A stretch of DNA of 64,000 bases from Aptenodytes patagonicus (Eukaryota > Chordata > Aves > Sphenisciformes > Spheniscidae): contig NC_134953.1 of the NCBI RefSeq assembly GCF_965638725.1, positions 38,368,854 to 38,432,853 on the forward strand, read 5' to 3'. Made by a program: the position numbers and the translations under genes. A model generated the notes under the pieces. The model did not search any database. It saw nothing but the letters and a program-made list of their open reading frames with translations, and was not told the DNA's origin. Numbering within the stretch: the stretch's first letter is position 1; each line of letters begins with the position of its first letter. Of the stretch, positions 44,953 through 58,355 are shown piece by piece.

Positions 44953-47900
44953 CTGAGAAAAATAACAGGCAGTGTGAGCACAAGCAGCTGGTACAGCCAA
45001 TGCCAAATGGCACGGGGGGTAATGCAGAGAGGGAAGCAGGATGACATGAGCCTCTTTCCCTGCCAGTCTTCATGCATGACCGGACCCTGGTGCTTGGAAG
45101 AGAGGTTTTATAGAGCACACCCGCTGCCAGGCCAGGAGCTCCAAGCTGGGCACAGGCTGCAGTGGGCTCTGCGAACCCCGCACATTATCTCAATATGCTT
45201 TAAAATTTAATGGCTGTAAAGGTCCTCTCCTTCTCTCACCTGCCCCAGCTCAGGGCTCAAAATGGTGCTTTCCTTCCAACAGCCAATAAAGTTGTGAATG
45301 CTGCAGGCAGCTGAAGAATTTCAAAGGGTTTTGGTTAAAATATGCTGAAACTAGGGCCGAATCCAGGTGCTCCCCTCTGAATAACTGCCTGCATTCGCAG
45401 GCCACCATGTTCCTGGGGTGGGCATGGCCTCTTTCTTAAAATACAAGAGTTAAGGGACATCAGTCCAGGTTAATCAGAGGAAGGTGCAGATGAATCAAGC
45501 TCACAAGTAATTCTTCACGTAGCAAGCGGTAGTTTAACTGTGGGGTCTCTTGCCAGAGAATGCTGAGGATGATAAAAGTCCGCACGTATTCAAGGAGAGA
45601 CTGGGGAGGTTAATGAAAGAAAAAAAATCTATCAAATAACAGAGAAGCCACATGCAGCTCAAGAATTTTCTTAGCTGGACATATCTGGTGCCAGGGACAG
45701 TATTAGGATAAGTACTATAGGCACTTGCCCTGCTTTTATGCTCTTGCCAGATGTGTTGACCCCATGCAGCTGCCTGGTTTTCCTCTACTTGAGCCAAATT
45801 TGGCCTCTGTGCCGGTCCTTACCTGCAAGCAACCAGACAGGGTACCATGGAGGGCTGTGCTGCCTCCACTGAGCATCCTATCCTCAGCTTGACTCCTCCT
45901 CTGGAATTAGACATCCAGAGAGGATTAAGAAAACACTTGAGTCTCACAGCCAGCAGATGCTAAAAAGACAAATGTCTTGCACTGGGATTACCCTTGCGAC
46001 AGTCCCAGGTGCTCTCTGTCAGCCAGACAAAAGAAAGCAGTTCATATGTGAAGCCTGGGATACCTGATGCTGGCCCGACACAATACCAGAGGAGGCTGCT
46101 GAATTACTGATGACCAAGGAGGTTACACACAGGCATATGGCCACCCGCACCACTCTCCTCATCGTCTTACAGTATGCAGAAACCCCTGATCTAGCCGCAA
46201 ATGGGAGCAAGAAACCCCTGCAGGTATGTTATATCCCGGTCAAAAACAAAAAAAAAACCCTGACACTTCAATATATCTCAGCATGAAAGAAACGCACACA
46301 ACATTCATCATTTCCCTGGAATGGAGCTGCAAGACAGATCTGCTGCCGCAGAAGGTTGTTTCCCATCACCCAGCATCCACCTCACTCCCTTCCGATCCCC
46401 TGTTTAACCATGGCTGCACCTTTTGTGGGATGGCCAAAGCCTCCAGGTCCAGCTCTCCCCTCCCTCCCAGCTCCAGGAGCCACCCTGGCCTTCACGAGCC
46501 GCTGGCTGCCAGCATCTCCTCTCTCTCCCAGAGCCCTAAGTGCCGTAACACCTTTCTCCCCCATTACCAAGCCTTTATATCTTCCTCTTGCAGCGAATGC
46601 CTCCCATTTCTGTCCTTGGTCCTCTCTTCTCTCCATCCGAAATGGCCCATTGACTGCTAGCCAGATTAATGAACTGATGCATGGCTACTTAAAATATTAG
46701 CGGCAGCCTTGCTTTTTTTTTTAAATCTAACCTTTTGCTGCTGTACGTGAAGATCTCTAGTCTCCTCTCTTGGACTATTTTCATCTTGACTTCCCACCTT
46801 TGCTCTGTAATTTATGGCCGACTCTTTAGGAGACTTCTGATAGGTTTGAAGGACACTCCACGAGATAGATATATTGAATTGTGCTGCAAGGCATTTAAAT
46901 GCTCCAGAATGCCATGTTGCCATGGTAAAGTTTATGCATCAGGGCGATCTTGGTACACTCCCCCTAATATAAAGCGTAATAAAATACCTTTTTAATCACA
47001 AAATACTGTTCTGCTAACAGGCATCTGTAAACACGGAGACCAGTGGATTTTAGTGGAAATAGGTCACTAGGGCAGGAATTTGACACAAAGGACTAAACAC
47101 AGCATTGAGCGCCATGTCCTAAAAATGGTTATGTGTTTCATATTTGACCATTTTTTAAAGGATGGACAAATAAATTAGGGACCCAAATACCCTCCCAGGC
47201 TGCACATCAGAGGCTTCGCTCTAGCTCAGCCTCCTCAACATCACTCAGATGGCAGATATGCATCTGATGCCCTCCGGGGTGCCTTTCAACTAGCAGAGAA
47301 TTGCCGGCTTTGCAAATTAGCCTCAGAAGAGAAAGAGGTGTCTCCAAACTCATCCCTCAGAGGCCTTTCATAATTTCCTCTACAATGCCTCTCCAGCCAC
47401 CACTTCATTATTCCTCTGACCAGTGATCCCCGCTGAAGTACTCACACTGCCGAACAAAGCACATTCCCCCGAGACGCTTTCTTTGCAAAAATCTCTCTAA
47501 TCATCTTCACATGTCTTCACTTTCCTCAGAGCAAGGGAAAAAAAAAAAAGGTTGGGGAAAAATAGGCAATTTTGCCTTTCCCTCCCCACCTCCATATAAT
47601 TTGTCCTCCCTGCCTGGTTCTTTCCCGTTATCTCTCCATCAGCTTCCTGACCCAGGAAAAAGCCGAGCCTGGGTTAGGCGCAGCTTAGTCCGCAGCTGAC
47701 GGTGCAGACATCCACACCGGCTGATGGCTTTCAACTGGTTTGTCTGCTCCACCGCCCTCCCAGCACTTGCTCCGTCCTGCTCCCAGCCATGCTGGTCGCA
47801 GGGGTCTGTGCCCATGGTGGCCTCAGAGCCAGGTGGACACCATGAGCTGAGCCAGCGCCTCATCATGCTGCCCCAATGCTCTGGCCGATGGCTTGTGTGG

Positions 47901-50900
47901 CCAGTGACCAGCGCTGCCTGCCGGGCACGCCAACGGAGCAAACCACAGTTTGCTCATTGCTGGTTTTGAAGCAATACTTCAATGCACAGACATGAGATGG
48001 AGAACACAGAGGGGATGGAGAATCTTTCCAGGGATTTCAAACCCAGTCGAGATCCCCGGATAATCCTGTTTCTTCAAGGACATGGAATGGCACAAACCTT
48101 TCCATCTCCAAGTTTGCACTCTGCAAACTGTTTCAATGACACAGACAGGAACTACTGTGGCTGCATTTGACATGGAAGCAAAGTGACCTTCAGAAAGCCG
48201 CTCCCACTGCCCCCCCTCCTCCGTGTTCCACTCGCATGCTCTCCCACGAGCAGCACTCATGCCATGGCACACACAACCTTCTGCTCCGCACCAGGCAGTC
48301 AATGAAATGATCACTCACTTGGCTCAGGAGTTACCAGCTGCTAGACATGTCCTTGCTTGAGCCATCTACTGCCTAGCCTGAGGTCTGGTCCGAACCTCCA
48401 AAGCATTTCTAGACGGAGACCAAGGACTTAATTTCCATGCCCCTGGTTTGAGAAAGGAACCCAAGACCATGCTCCAGTTTCTGCTAAACAAGGGCTTACA
48501 TATCTTCCACTTCCTTCCCCATCCAGACTAGGATGCGGCACATTCACAGAGAACCAGAGAATCCAGCTCCATTGCATGGAGTAGGCAAAGCTAAGGAATA
48601 AACAGGTCTTTCATCAGTAACGGAGTTGCTCTGCTTTCAAGTGCTGGGAAAGCAAGCACGGCTTTAAGAAAAGCAGGGTAGGGCCTGGTGCAGAAAATAA
48701 ATGTGAGGCTGCCTAGGAGGTAGCACCCCCCGGAGAGGGACACTCCGTGGGAAGGCAGGCTCCACTTCTACCTCTCTGCTACCGCTGCAAACCTGCAAAG
48801 CTGGACAAAGGAGACCAGGAGAGAGACCCAGAGTATGAATCAGAGACATGGCAGAAAGGGAAAGGCTGGACAGCAAAAGGGAGCACAGAGAGAAGAAAAG
48901 CAGACCAGATAAAGTTTATAAATACTCAAAAAGATAGAGGAAAGGTGAGAACAGAATAAAAAAAAAATAAAGAACTTTGGGACAGCAATATGAATGCATT
49001 TCTGGCAGACTCATTGCTCTCACCTGGCAGAGAACAGGCTTGCTCAGGACGTACAAGCCCAGCTTCTGGTTATGACAAGGGTAAAAGGAGAAGGAAAACT
49101 TTCCCATCCCTCCATCCGTGTGTGGGTACAGGGACAGCAGCAGCTCCTACATCCACCGTGTCCGGGCAGGGGACCAGGAAAGCAGGGACCAACGTGGTGC
49201 CGGGCTGGGAGCAACGGGATGGATCGTAGTAGCCCATTCGGAGTGTTTTTCCAGGCTCATTGAGGAATGGATGGTGGCATAGGCATTGTTTTGGAGAAAC
49301 ACTGCTATAACGAGGGGTTTTATAGATGAGGGCCATAATGTTTAATTGCCCTCAGCCACCGCTCTCACAGTTTAAAAAGGCCATTAAAAATACTGGCTCA
49401 AACACAGGGGGGGGGGGGGAAAAGAAAAAAAAAAGACATTGATGTCTCCTCCTTCCTCCCTACCCCTTTGGCCTTTGAGCATCATTCAAACCTGTAGGAG
49501 AGAGAGATACAGCTATTGCCCAGCTCTAGTGAAGAGCTACCTGTCAACCAGGGGAAGGCAATTCCCCCGCGCAGGCAAATTTTCCCACCCCCCCACTACA
49601 TGAAGGGCCATTTGTATCGGGGAGCCACATCCTCAAAAGGCCCTGGACTTGCTGAGCCACTGAACTTGGAGCGGATGACTTTCATGAGATGTGAAAGGGG
49701 AACCCATCACACACCTTGCGCTGGATAATTTATTAATCAAAATGTGCTCCGTCAGGGCTCCTCAGCACCGAAATAGATGCTGTTGGATGTGGTTCATAGA
49801 GTCAGCAACAGACACAGTTATCATCGTATAAATAGTCCATCAGCTGCTGTGACCACCTCGCTGCTCTTCACCTTGAGTTTTTGCCCCCGTGTGATATGCA
49901 GGGAAGCATGCCAGGGCAGATACCTCACCCCACACTTGAATTCAAAGGGAACAAGTTATTTCCAAAGGAAACAGGGTTATTATGACCGGAGCTTTATTTC
50001 TTCACTCTGCGTGAAATCAAGATGCTGTCACATGCTGCTCTAGAAAACGGTGCCTGTTCCTCCTGCTCTGGACTTTGGTTTATTCTTCTTCCCAGAGGAT
50101 GCAGCTCTCTCTGGGACAACTAATTCAAGCCCAAAGCTGCGTGCCGGCACTCCTCCGCACATGCCTGCTCTGCAAACAGGCATTTTTAGTATCTTCCCCA
50201 AAAGATTTAATTGCCCGTTCTAGCACAACCGGCAGAATTTCTGCTCTTGCAGAGCCACAAAAGAAGCTTGGATTAAATGCTCGCACGGTTCCTTTTTTTA
50301 GAACTGAACGTACAGTACGAGAAAATAAAAGGAGACATTTATCACCCGAGGTGCAATCCCCCTCCTGAAGTCCCCAGAAGCTGTGGCCAGGTACCAGAGA
50401 GGAGAACAGAGCCTGCAGAGTTTAAAGGTTCCTGCTCTGAGTATAATTCATCACAAGAAAGGGTGCTGAGTCTTGGACCACAACCACCATTCCCCCACAT
50501 CATCTAAAATGTTCTCGGTGGCTCAAAGGGAAGGCAAATCACCAGCACTGCCTGGCTTGGTTTTTTTCCTCCCAGCCTTTCCTCTTTCCATGAATCTAAC
50601 ACTAAAACCTGCTATGGGAGAGCAGCCAACAGCTGAATCACGAGTCAAGACAGCAGAGCAACACAGGGAAAACTACCATAAATGTTTATTTCACTCATTT
50701 CTGTAAACGCAACGCTTTAACCCTCCACCGGCGTTCGCAGAGGATTTTGTCCTAATAAACAGGACGCAGAAGGCAGTGTGCATTCCCAGAGAGAATAGGC
50801 TGGTCTGGGCTGCCAGGCACCGCCACCTCAGAGCAGCAGTTGCAGAACACACTCACCCCGCAGCTGAAGGATGCATACACATAAAATTGGCACTTTCTTA

Positions 50901-53900
50901 ATGGCTACTGTGCCTGGGCTGGATTGAGAGACCCACAAATCACCTCTCCTGCCTCTCCCCCAGCAGTAGGCTGACTCATCAGGAGAACATGAAAGGAGTA
51001 TACTGTAATATGCCTGGTAACAAGTCTGAATCAGCTTTTAACATAAACCCCAAATCTCCAGGCTCAATACCTTTCAGAAAATCTTCCATTAAATACCATC
51101 TCAGAACCGGTTGTTTTCTCTAGCCCTAACATGAACAGAGACAGCGCAGGTTCATCCTTCTCCAGTGGTTGCCAACATCTTGAATACACATTAAATCCCA
51201 AGAAGTTAAATAGGAAGTCCCAGAAATTAAACAAAAAATATGCTTTTGTTTCATATTCACACATAAATGGGAATGTATAGTTTTAATTACCAAAGGCCAT
51301 TTGCTGGGGGACCACCTGCCATGCAAACCATTATCCCAACCGTATCTCTTTCCAGTGGTTTCTGGATTGCCAGGGAGCCAACGTGACAAGGAAGCATCAT
51401 TAGTAGTGAGGAGGAAGACAGGGAGCAACCGAGCAAAGAAAAGAGGGGCTGTGGCTGTGGCTGCAGCCACCATCTCTTCTTTGTGCTGTTTCATCCCCTT
51501 GCATTGGCACGGTGGAAAAACAGCCTTTGATGAATAACTCGGCGTGAGGCACTTTTCCACCCATCAGCGTGTCCTCCTACAGAAATGTTCTGCTATGATT
51601 ACTGCCTTTAAATCACACTGGAAGGCCCTCCCAGCAGGTGTAATTTATGAGGACTTTAACACCCCGGTAGTTCACAGAGCGATACGAATGTGGGAAAAAG
51701 TTGTCGCGATGTAGGCCAACTGGCAATGGGAATATTAAAATTAGCAGGTCCCATTTCCAAGGATCCTCCCTGATGTCCAGTTTAAGGGACTCAGGGAAGT
51801 GGTTTGCTTTGCCCTGCCTTCTTTATTAAGTCAGGTCAAAATATGAAGGGAGGTGTCAGCAGCTGAGGGCTGGGAGACCTCTTTGGCCACTTAACCTTAC
51901 CTCAAGGGTTCGTGCTGCACTTTCAAAAGGAAGACAGTGGGGGACTCCAGATCTGTTAAGACCATGTGAAACATGTTCTGAGAGCTACTGCACTGATTTT
52001 TACATATATATATAAAAAATATTTTATTCCTTAGCAGGAAAACCAGAAGAAAGATGGAGAACAATTCTTTTCAGACATGCTTCCCTCTTGCTTTTGTAAC
52101 TCACACTTCTATTACATTGTGCAAATAATGATTTTTAATTCATGCTTCCCTTGGGATGCACTAGCTTTAGGAAGAGAGCGCTTTGCCAGAAACTGCATCA
52201 GTCTCCTAAAACAATCAACTTTGGGGGAAAAAAAAAAGTCCTAAGGGTTTGTGAAGAGCCCTAAAGACCAGCTCACCGACTGAAAGCCCCGTGCTCCCTC
52301 CCCTCTCTCCTGCAGGACTTTCCAAGCTGTGGGAAGGACGTATGGATTGCCCTTGTGCAATCTCCCATTGCCTATCCATCACCACAACTGAAATGTGTCA
52401 GGCAGGCAGAGACTGAGGTTCAGGCATCTTGCAGAGCCCTGGGACCCTTTCCCTGGGTTTAACCCTTCGATGCCTGCCCAAGCAGCACAGGTCACCTTCA
52501 CATCTTCATGCCAGGAGACATGAAGTCTCCTGACTGTCCTGGAAATAAATGAAACCCAAAGTTTACCACTAGCAAGCAAAGCACGAGACAGCGGTCATAC
52601 AATACGTTTTCCTAACAAGAGCTCGTGGGCCAAAGTCCCCTCCTGTCTATTAATTAAATTGCCATTTAATTCACGATAAAAATCCTTCTCTTAAAGAGCC
52701 AAAGGATTCCCCACGCCCCAGGCAATGTGCAGCAGCAGCAAACATGAAAACACACTGCCGTCTGCAGGCCTGATCCTGCTGAGAGCGCCGAGGCCCTCCG
52801 ATTTCCACCAGGAAAATCAATCTCTGTTAGACCAGAGAGTTCCCTTAAATGAAAAGCCTTATCTAGAACAGGTTGTGTTATACAACAAGTCACTTGCTTT
52901 GCCTGGGAAATGAAAGATGATGAGGCAGAGTCCCCGGTACAGAGGCTATCTCCATAAATCTGCCAAAAAGGAGCGTGGATTACTTTGCTGGATTAATTAT
53001 CTGTCCTTCAAACAGAGCCCTGACCTCAGCGGCTGAACATCTCCAACCTGTCAAAGCAGCCAGAGAACCGGGGAGGGAGGGCTTTTGCAGGGCACCGGCC
53101 ACGGGCTGCCTGCGCCCTCCTTTTTGCCTGGGAAAAGGAGCAGAAACACGCATCAGAGCAACGGGAGCCCCGGCACCGACCAGCCTGTCAGCATGAGGGG
53201 CTTGAATTGTGAGGTCTCAATTTGGATTTCTTTTTCAAATGGCCTTTTGCACAGCGGTGACCCCACTCCTTGCAAAGCGTGGGGCAAAAAAGTGCATGTT
53301 TTCATAGGGTTAAAATACTCAGATTGGAAGGAAGGGGGAGCAACAACTGAATGGCTTTTCCCTATAAGATATGGAAATGATTCCCAGTGCAGGCAGGCAG
53401 GAGGCAGACTCATCTGCCCCGACAGGACAACTAGCCAAAGCCGTGACACAGCTAGATCAGCACTCCTCCGTCATTTCAGGCTTAAACAGCTTTGTAAGCT
53501 GGTGGCATAAAGTTAGATCTTAAGTCTTATTTTATGTGGTTATGGTTAATCTTTTAGTTTTATTGTTTTCCTGTAATGGGAGGACCTTGTGCTGGAGATA
53601 GCCGTATAAATAAGAGCTGCTGCAGTATATCCCGAGGCACAGCTACCCGAGGGCTGGAGCTGAATAGGACACTGGCAATTCCAAATTAATTTTTATACCC
53701 CACCTCCAAATCATACCAGTGCTTTAGATATTAATACCAAAGAAATGATAAACAGCTAGGTTGCTTTTGAGCTTTCTCTCTGCTGTATATTCAACCCCAG
53801 CTGGTAAAATCAGAACAGCTACATGCAAGCCCTATGCCCGAAAGCCTGGGAGAGCTGGGGAGAGGCATCACCCATCCCTGCTGTGAAATGGGAACAGCAT

Positions 53901-56900
53901 CATCGCCACCTCCCCTCGTGCAAGTGAGCTGAAGAGCCAGGTATAATTACTACCTCCACCGACCATTTTCACTTTTGCTTACGGTTGGTTTCTAATTTAA
54001 TTTGCTTCCCCATTCCCATATGTTAGGCCGTTTTTTTAAAAATTGCCATAAAAATTTATCAGCTCAGGCACAAAATATGCTCGCTGACCTTTACCATCAT
54101 GATTGAGGATAATGACAAGTTAATTAGGCTTTACCTGCCTGCCAAAAAAAATCTCTTGCCTTGGGTGAGCAGGATTTTGGAGGCGCGCTAGCAGCTGGTT
54201 CCCATGTCCAGACTCTCAGACATCAGAAGGTAACATCTTCTTTCAAAAGCAAGAAGAAAATCATGGAAAGTATAAGAGAATGCCTTGAGCAGAGTGGGGG
54301 AGGCACTCACACTCCTACTGACTTCAGAAAAAAACCTCTTTGCCCCACGACCATGTTTTCTTTAAAATTTGCCCTCAGCCACGCACCTTGGCTGCAATCC
54401 GGCAGCTGAATGGAGCTGTCAACAAACTCAATTCAAGGTGGAAGCAGAATGTCCTGAAGCTTGGCTTCAGGGATTTTGGAAACCTCTGCCTTCACCTGAA
54501 GGCAGGGTGAGAATGGGGAGGAGGCAGGAGGCGACAGCGGGTGTCTGCAGTTGTCCCTTGGTCCGTCCATGGCCTGATCCTTCCCAGCACCACCGCTCTG
54601 CAAGACGCTGGTGCCAACAAGAGAAGGACTCCTGGCCAGTTATAAAACCACTCTGCAATTCTCATGTTTGGGAAAAAAAACCAAAAAGCAAAGCAGTTTA
54701 ATCACTCTTTGATGTGTTCTGCCTGATTCTCCGATATGAGAGCTGCCCCCCACCAGGCAGGACCAGGGGCAGGGATTAAGCTCTTGGCATATGCAAGCAG
54801 ATGCGAGGATGTTTGCACTGATCTGCCTGCCTGTCACTCTGCATCCCGCTGCCACCAGGCTCCCAGAGCATGCCTGGCTCCCTTCCACCATCCCTCCGCC
54901 CGGCCGTAACGGCCAGGCTGATGGCTACCCTGGCACTGAGCAGGGGACACTCGCAAAGGGACGTTGTGGCTATTTCACAGGAAAACCATAGATAGACATG
55001 AAAATAAGAGCATGCACGAACACTCCAGGTAAAAATCCAGGGTCCGAGATTTTGTTTCCTTGATTCGGTACAGCAGCTGTGACTGTCCGATGAGCAGAAA
55101 GCCTGACGCGACCATGAGCGGATAGGTGTATTTAGCAAATTAACCCTCTATAGGTTGCATGCTTGTCTGTAGGTTTGAGCCATCAAATAAAGGCTCTTAG
55201 AAACCCAGAGCTCTTTGTATTGCATTAGTGCTGACAAGGGAAAATTAGATACCTACAGCATACTGGGTCAGAAAAATGGTCCATGGCCATCAGCAGATGC
55301 TTGAAGGAGGGTGTACAAACAGGACAAGGGTTATTTCCCAGCTGCTGAGCATCTTCAGGCTTTGAGCTGGATGAGGATTCTGTAAGCTGAAGGCTTTTAC
55401 CATCCTCATGGTAGTTCAGAGGCGGTTGCAAAATTAGTTTGAGGTTTCAGTCCAGTCTCCAGTGAAAAAGGGCCCGTATCAGCCGAAAGAAAGTCCCTGC
55501 TGCACTTTGGCCAGTTGATACATGCAATCAGGGGGAATCTCTCATTTAATTCATGCCAGAGGAACATTAGAATAAATTGCAGAGGGAATTAGAGGAATAA
55601 ATAATCCTTGCATCTTCAAAGGCAGGCTGACCTAGACACTTGCAGTCAGGAACAGTGGACTTGAAAGTCAGGGTGAAATCACCTTGACCCTAGAGGTTGA
55701 TTAAAAGAGTGCTTGAAATGTCTAGCCTTTAAGGAAGAGAAACTGGGAAATTATTTCTGCACGTGTAGCTCAAAGGAGCTGCCAGCCAGCACCCAAAGCA
55801 TGTGACACAGCGGGGAGAGGAGGCACTGCTGCCATTTCTTGCTGTGAAGATCCCCCCGAAAAGCAATGCCAGAAATAGGGTTACAACCCAGACCCACCAA
55901 GCTGGTCCCTCGCTCCTGGGTTAACCCGAGTAGTCTGTCTGTCCCTGAGGCACAGCCCCACCAAAGCAGCATCTGAGTGCAGCCCAGCGAGCATCAAAGT
56001 CTGCCTTGGATATGGTAGAGGCTCGCTGACCTCAAGGCAACTTAAATGAGATGGGTCCAGCCCCAAAAATTGGCCTTTCCAAAATTCAGCTGTGTTTTAT
56101 CTGGAAATGCCTGCCCGGACTGCCCTGCCCCTGGCTCTTTTGCCATCAGAAGTTGACAAAAAAGATTTGGGCTTGTGGGGCTGCAAGAAGGGTCTCCCCA
56201 AAACCAATAGCAAGGAGAGTCGGGTTCAGTACCAGACACCTCAGACAGACCTTTCTTAGAAAGTTAATTCTCTTGTAACTTGAAAGAGTCTTTTTTTCTC
56301 ACAGCCGGTCAAACCAACCTGGTAGACCTTCCCCCAAAGGCAGGTCCCCAAGCTACGGTCCCAAAGGAGCCAAGCATTGCCCAGTGATAGCAGTTTCAGC
56401 AAGCTACCCACACATGCTAGGGAGGGTTCCTCGGGCTTCAGAGCCAGTCCGGGAAGGCAGGATTAATCCACGTGCCTGTCAGAAGGCAGAAAGTCTCCAC
56501 TGCTTTAATTAAGCTTCATTCTCTAATCCTGCATCCTTGCGGGTCCAGCTCCCTGCCTCCCAGCTTGCAAAGCTCTGGCAATGCTTTGGGAGGCCAGCCC
56601 TCAGCTCGGAGGCTTTTGGGAAACACCGCGGAAACCACCAGGAGGCGTTCAGCCATAAACAGTCCCACTCCCTAAACAACAGCCACCCCATTGCCAACAA
56701 GAGTTTTACGCCTGGCTCTTTGCAGGTCTCCTCCATGGCACTGTGTGAAGCGGAGCTGTTTGTGGCTCGTCATTAGGACTGAAATGTTTCGCTATGAGAT
56801 ATTGTCAAATTTGTTAGAAATAATGTCCACTGCTCAAGGAAAGGGAGATGCCGCAAACGACATGCTCTGATAGCACCGAAGGCAAAGCAAGCTTTTCAGA

Positions 56901-57089
56901 GGAGTAAAAGCTTTCAGTTGTAGCAGTAAGCTACGGTAATTAGCAATGACAAATCAAAAAAGCAAGCAGTACGGTCGAGGAGAAACTTAGTCAAATATGA
57001 TTTCCCAGTCACAGGATGTACAAAGACTTATTGCAGGGCTAGCTCCTCCAGCCCCGCTGGGCTCCCCACCACATCCCCTGATGACTTAC
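44953..57089 (-). other. CDH23: CDH23 intron a-b (12,137 bp)
   Basis: Donor GTAAGT at the 57089 end, acceptor TTTCTCAG at the 44953 end. The intron holds an A12 run (47538-47549), a G13 run followed by an A-rich tract (49407-49434), a short TA repeat near 52003, and AT-rich blocks at about 46.7-47.0, 52.6-52.7 and 53.9-54.15 kb that look like possible conserved non-coding elements. No supported coding sequence on either strand. Confidence 0.8.
49407..49434. repeat. G13 run followed by A-rich tract
   Basis: Thirteen consecutive G at 49407-49419, then AAAAG and an A10 run. A homopolymer prone to length errors and capable of intermolecular G-structures. Confidence 0.85.
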
Positions 57090-57168
57090 CCGAGACAATG
57101 GTGTAGCCGATGCCCCGGGGACGGCCCTTGTCCTGGTCGACCGCCGTTATCATCCGCACGGTGGTACC
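57090..57168 (-). CDS. CDH23: CDH23 exon a (EC3, N-terminal half)
   Basis: Encodes 26 codons plus one base, from GTTVRMITAVDQDKG to GYTIVS, matching human residues 252-277. This is the A-to-B strand region of EC3, and DQDKG is the repeat's variant of the DxDxG calcium motif. The acceptor reads CCCCAG and the donor GTAAGT, a strong pair. It starts in phase 0 and ends in phase 1, leaving a G that completes glycine 278 in exon b. Starting at codon 252 means the preceding exon ends at coding base 753. That matches mouse Cdh23 exon 7, whose last base is the age-related hearing-loss (ahl) site, so this should be exon 8 in mouse numbering. The preceding exon is not in the window. Confidence 0.95.
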
Positions 57169-58341
57169 CTGGGGAGGGAGAGGAGACACGCATTACAGCC
57201 ACCCTGGCCAAGCGCTGCTGGGGCTCCTGGGGCGCCCTGCCAAGGCATTGCACCTCTTACCATGGGCCACATGCTTAGGAATACCTGTCCAAGGACAAGA
57301 CAAGTCATGGAAAAGTCCCAACCTCGCTTCTCAGGGCAGTTTGGGCTCCCCACTCATAACTCTTGTGCAAGCTGCAAAAATCTGCTAACCCACCACAGGA
57401 TGTAGCTGGTGACACTGAGGGCAGGATCAGCATGTCCTCTAGCTGAACCGCTGAGCCTGACCATGCAGTAGGTTTGTACCAGGGCAAGTGTCCATAGGGA
57501 CTGGAGAGAGCACCACCAGACTCATTCCGCATGCTGCTCGTCCCCTGCCCAGAAGAGGAGGATTTGAAGCAAGGTCAGTGTGGTAAGCACAGCTATCAGT
57601 GCTCGAGGAAGAAAAGGAAGGAGGAACTGAAGGTGCAGCACTGGCAAAGACAGGACATGTCTCCTCACAGCATCACCGCTGCACAGGCTCTGGCTGACAG
57701 GCAAAAGCATATGCTCCTCTGCCACAGAGATTTTCACTCTGCAGTCCCTCGAGAACCAAAGGCGACAATTCCCTCCCACCATGACCTTCAGCACTGGTCA
57801 CTACACCAGTTTTATCTCCCACTGGCTTCCTAGTTTCAACTGGTCGTCTTCTCCCCCTGCATTCTTCAAACAAGGCACCCCAGGCGACGAGGGATGCTTG
57901 TGCTGGCCATCAGCATCCAGCTGCATAACTAAGTGAGCTGCAGAAATTTTAATTGAAACCTTTAAAGGAGGAGGAGGGTTGGACAGATGCTGAGAACAGG
58001 GTATTGCCCACAGGCAGGAGCTTCTGCAACTGCCAGCTCACCCACCTCATCCTCCATCCTGCAGGACAGACCTGTTTCAGCAGAAAGGTCCAAGAGGCCA
58101 AGAGTCCCCCAAAACCAATGAAGAACATAGAAGTGACCCAAAATTCTTGTTTAGTTCTTTAAATAAAAACATCATGCGCTTATGTCAACTCCATAAGCTG
58201 TACTTCCCCTGCCGCACTGCAGTGAGCCCATATGAATACAAACACACACACGCACATAATTAATGTAGTGTGAAAAAATTTACAACTCAGCTGTTCTTGT
58301 TTTCATTGGTTTATTAACAGTGGGAAAAGGAGCAATTCTAA

Positions 58342-58355
58342 TTTTTTTTTTTTTT
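58342..58355. repeat. T14 homopolymer
   Basis: Fourteen consecutive T on the plus strand, in the intron upstream of exon a. Confidence 0.85.

Noticed and set aside
52003..52025. TATATATATAAAA-like sequence as a TATA promoter
   Set aside because: Low-complexity AT sequence with no associated start, CpG-rich region or downstream gene.
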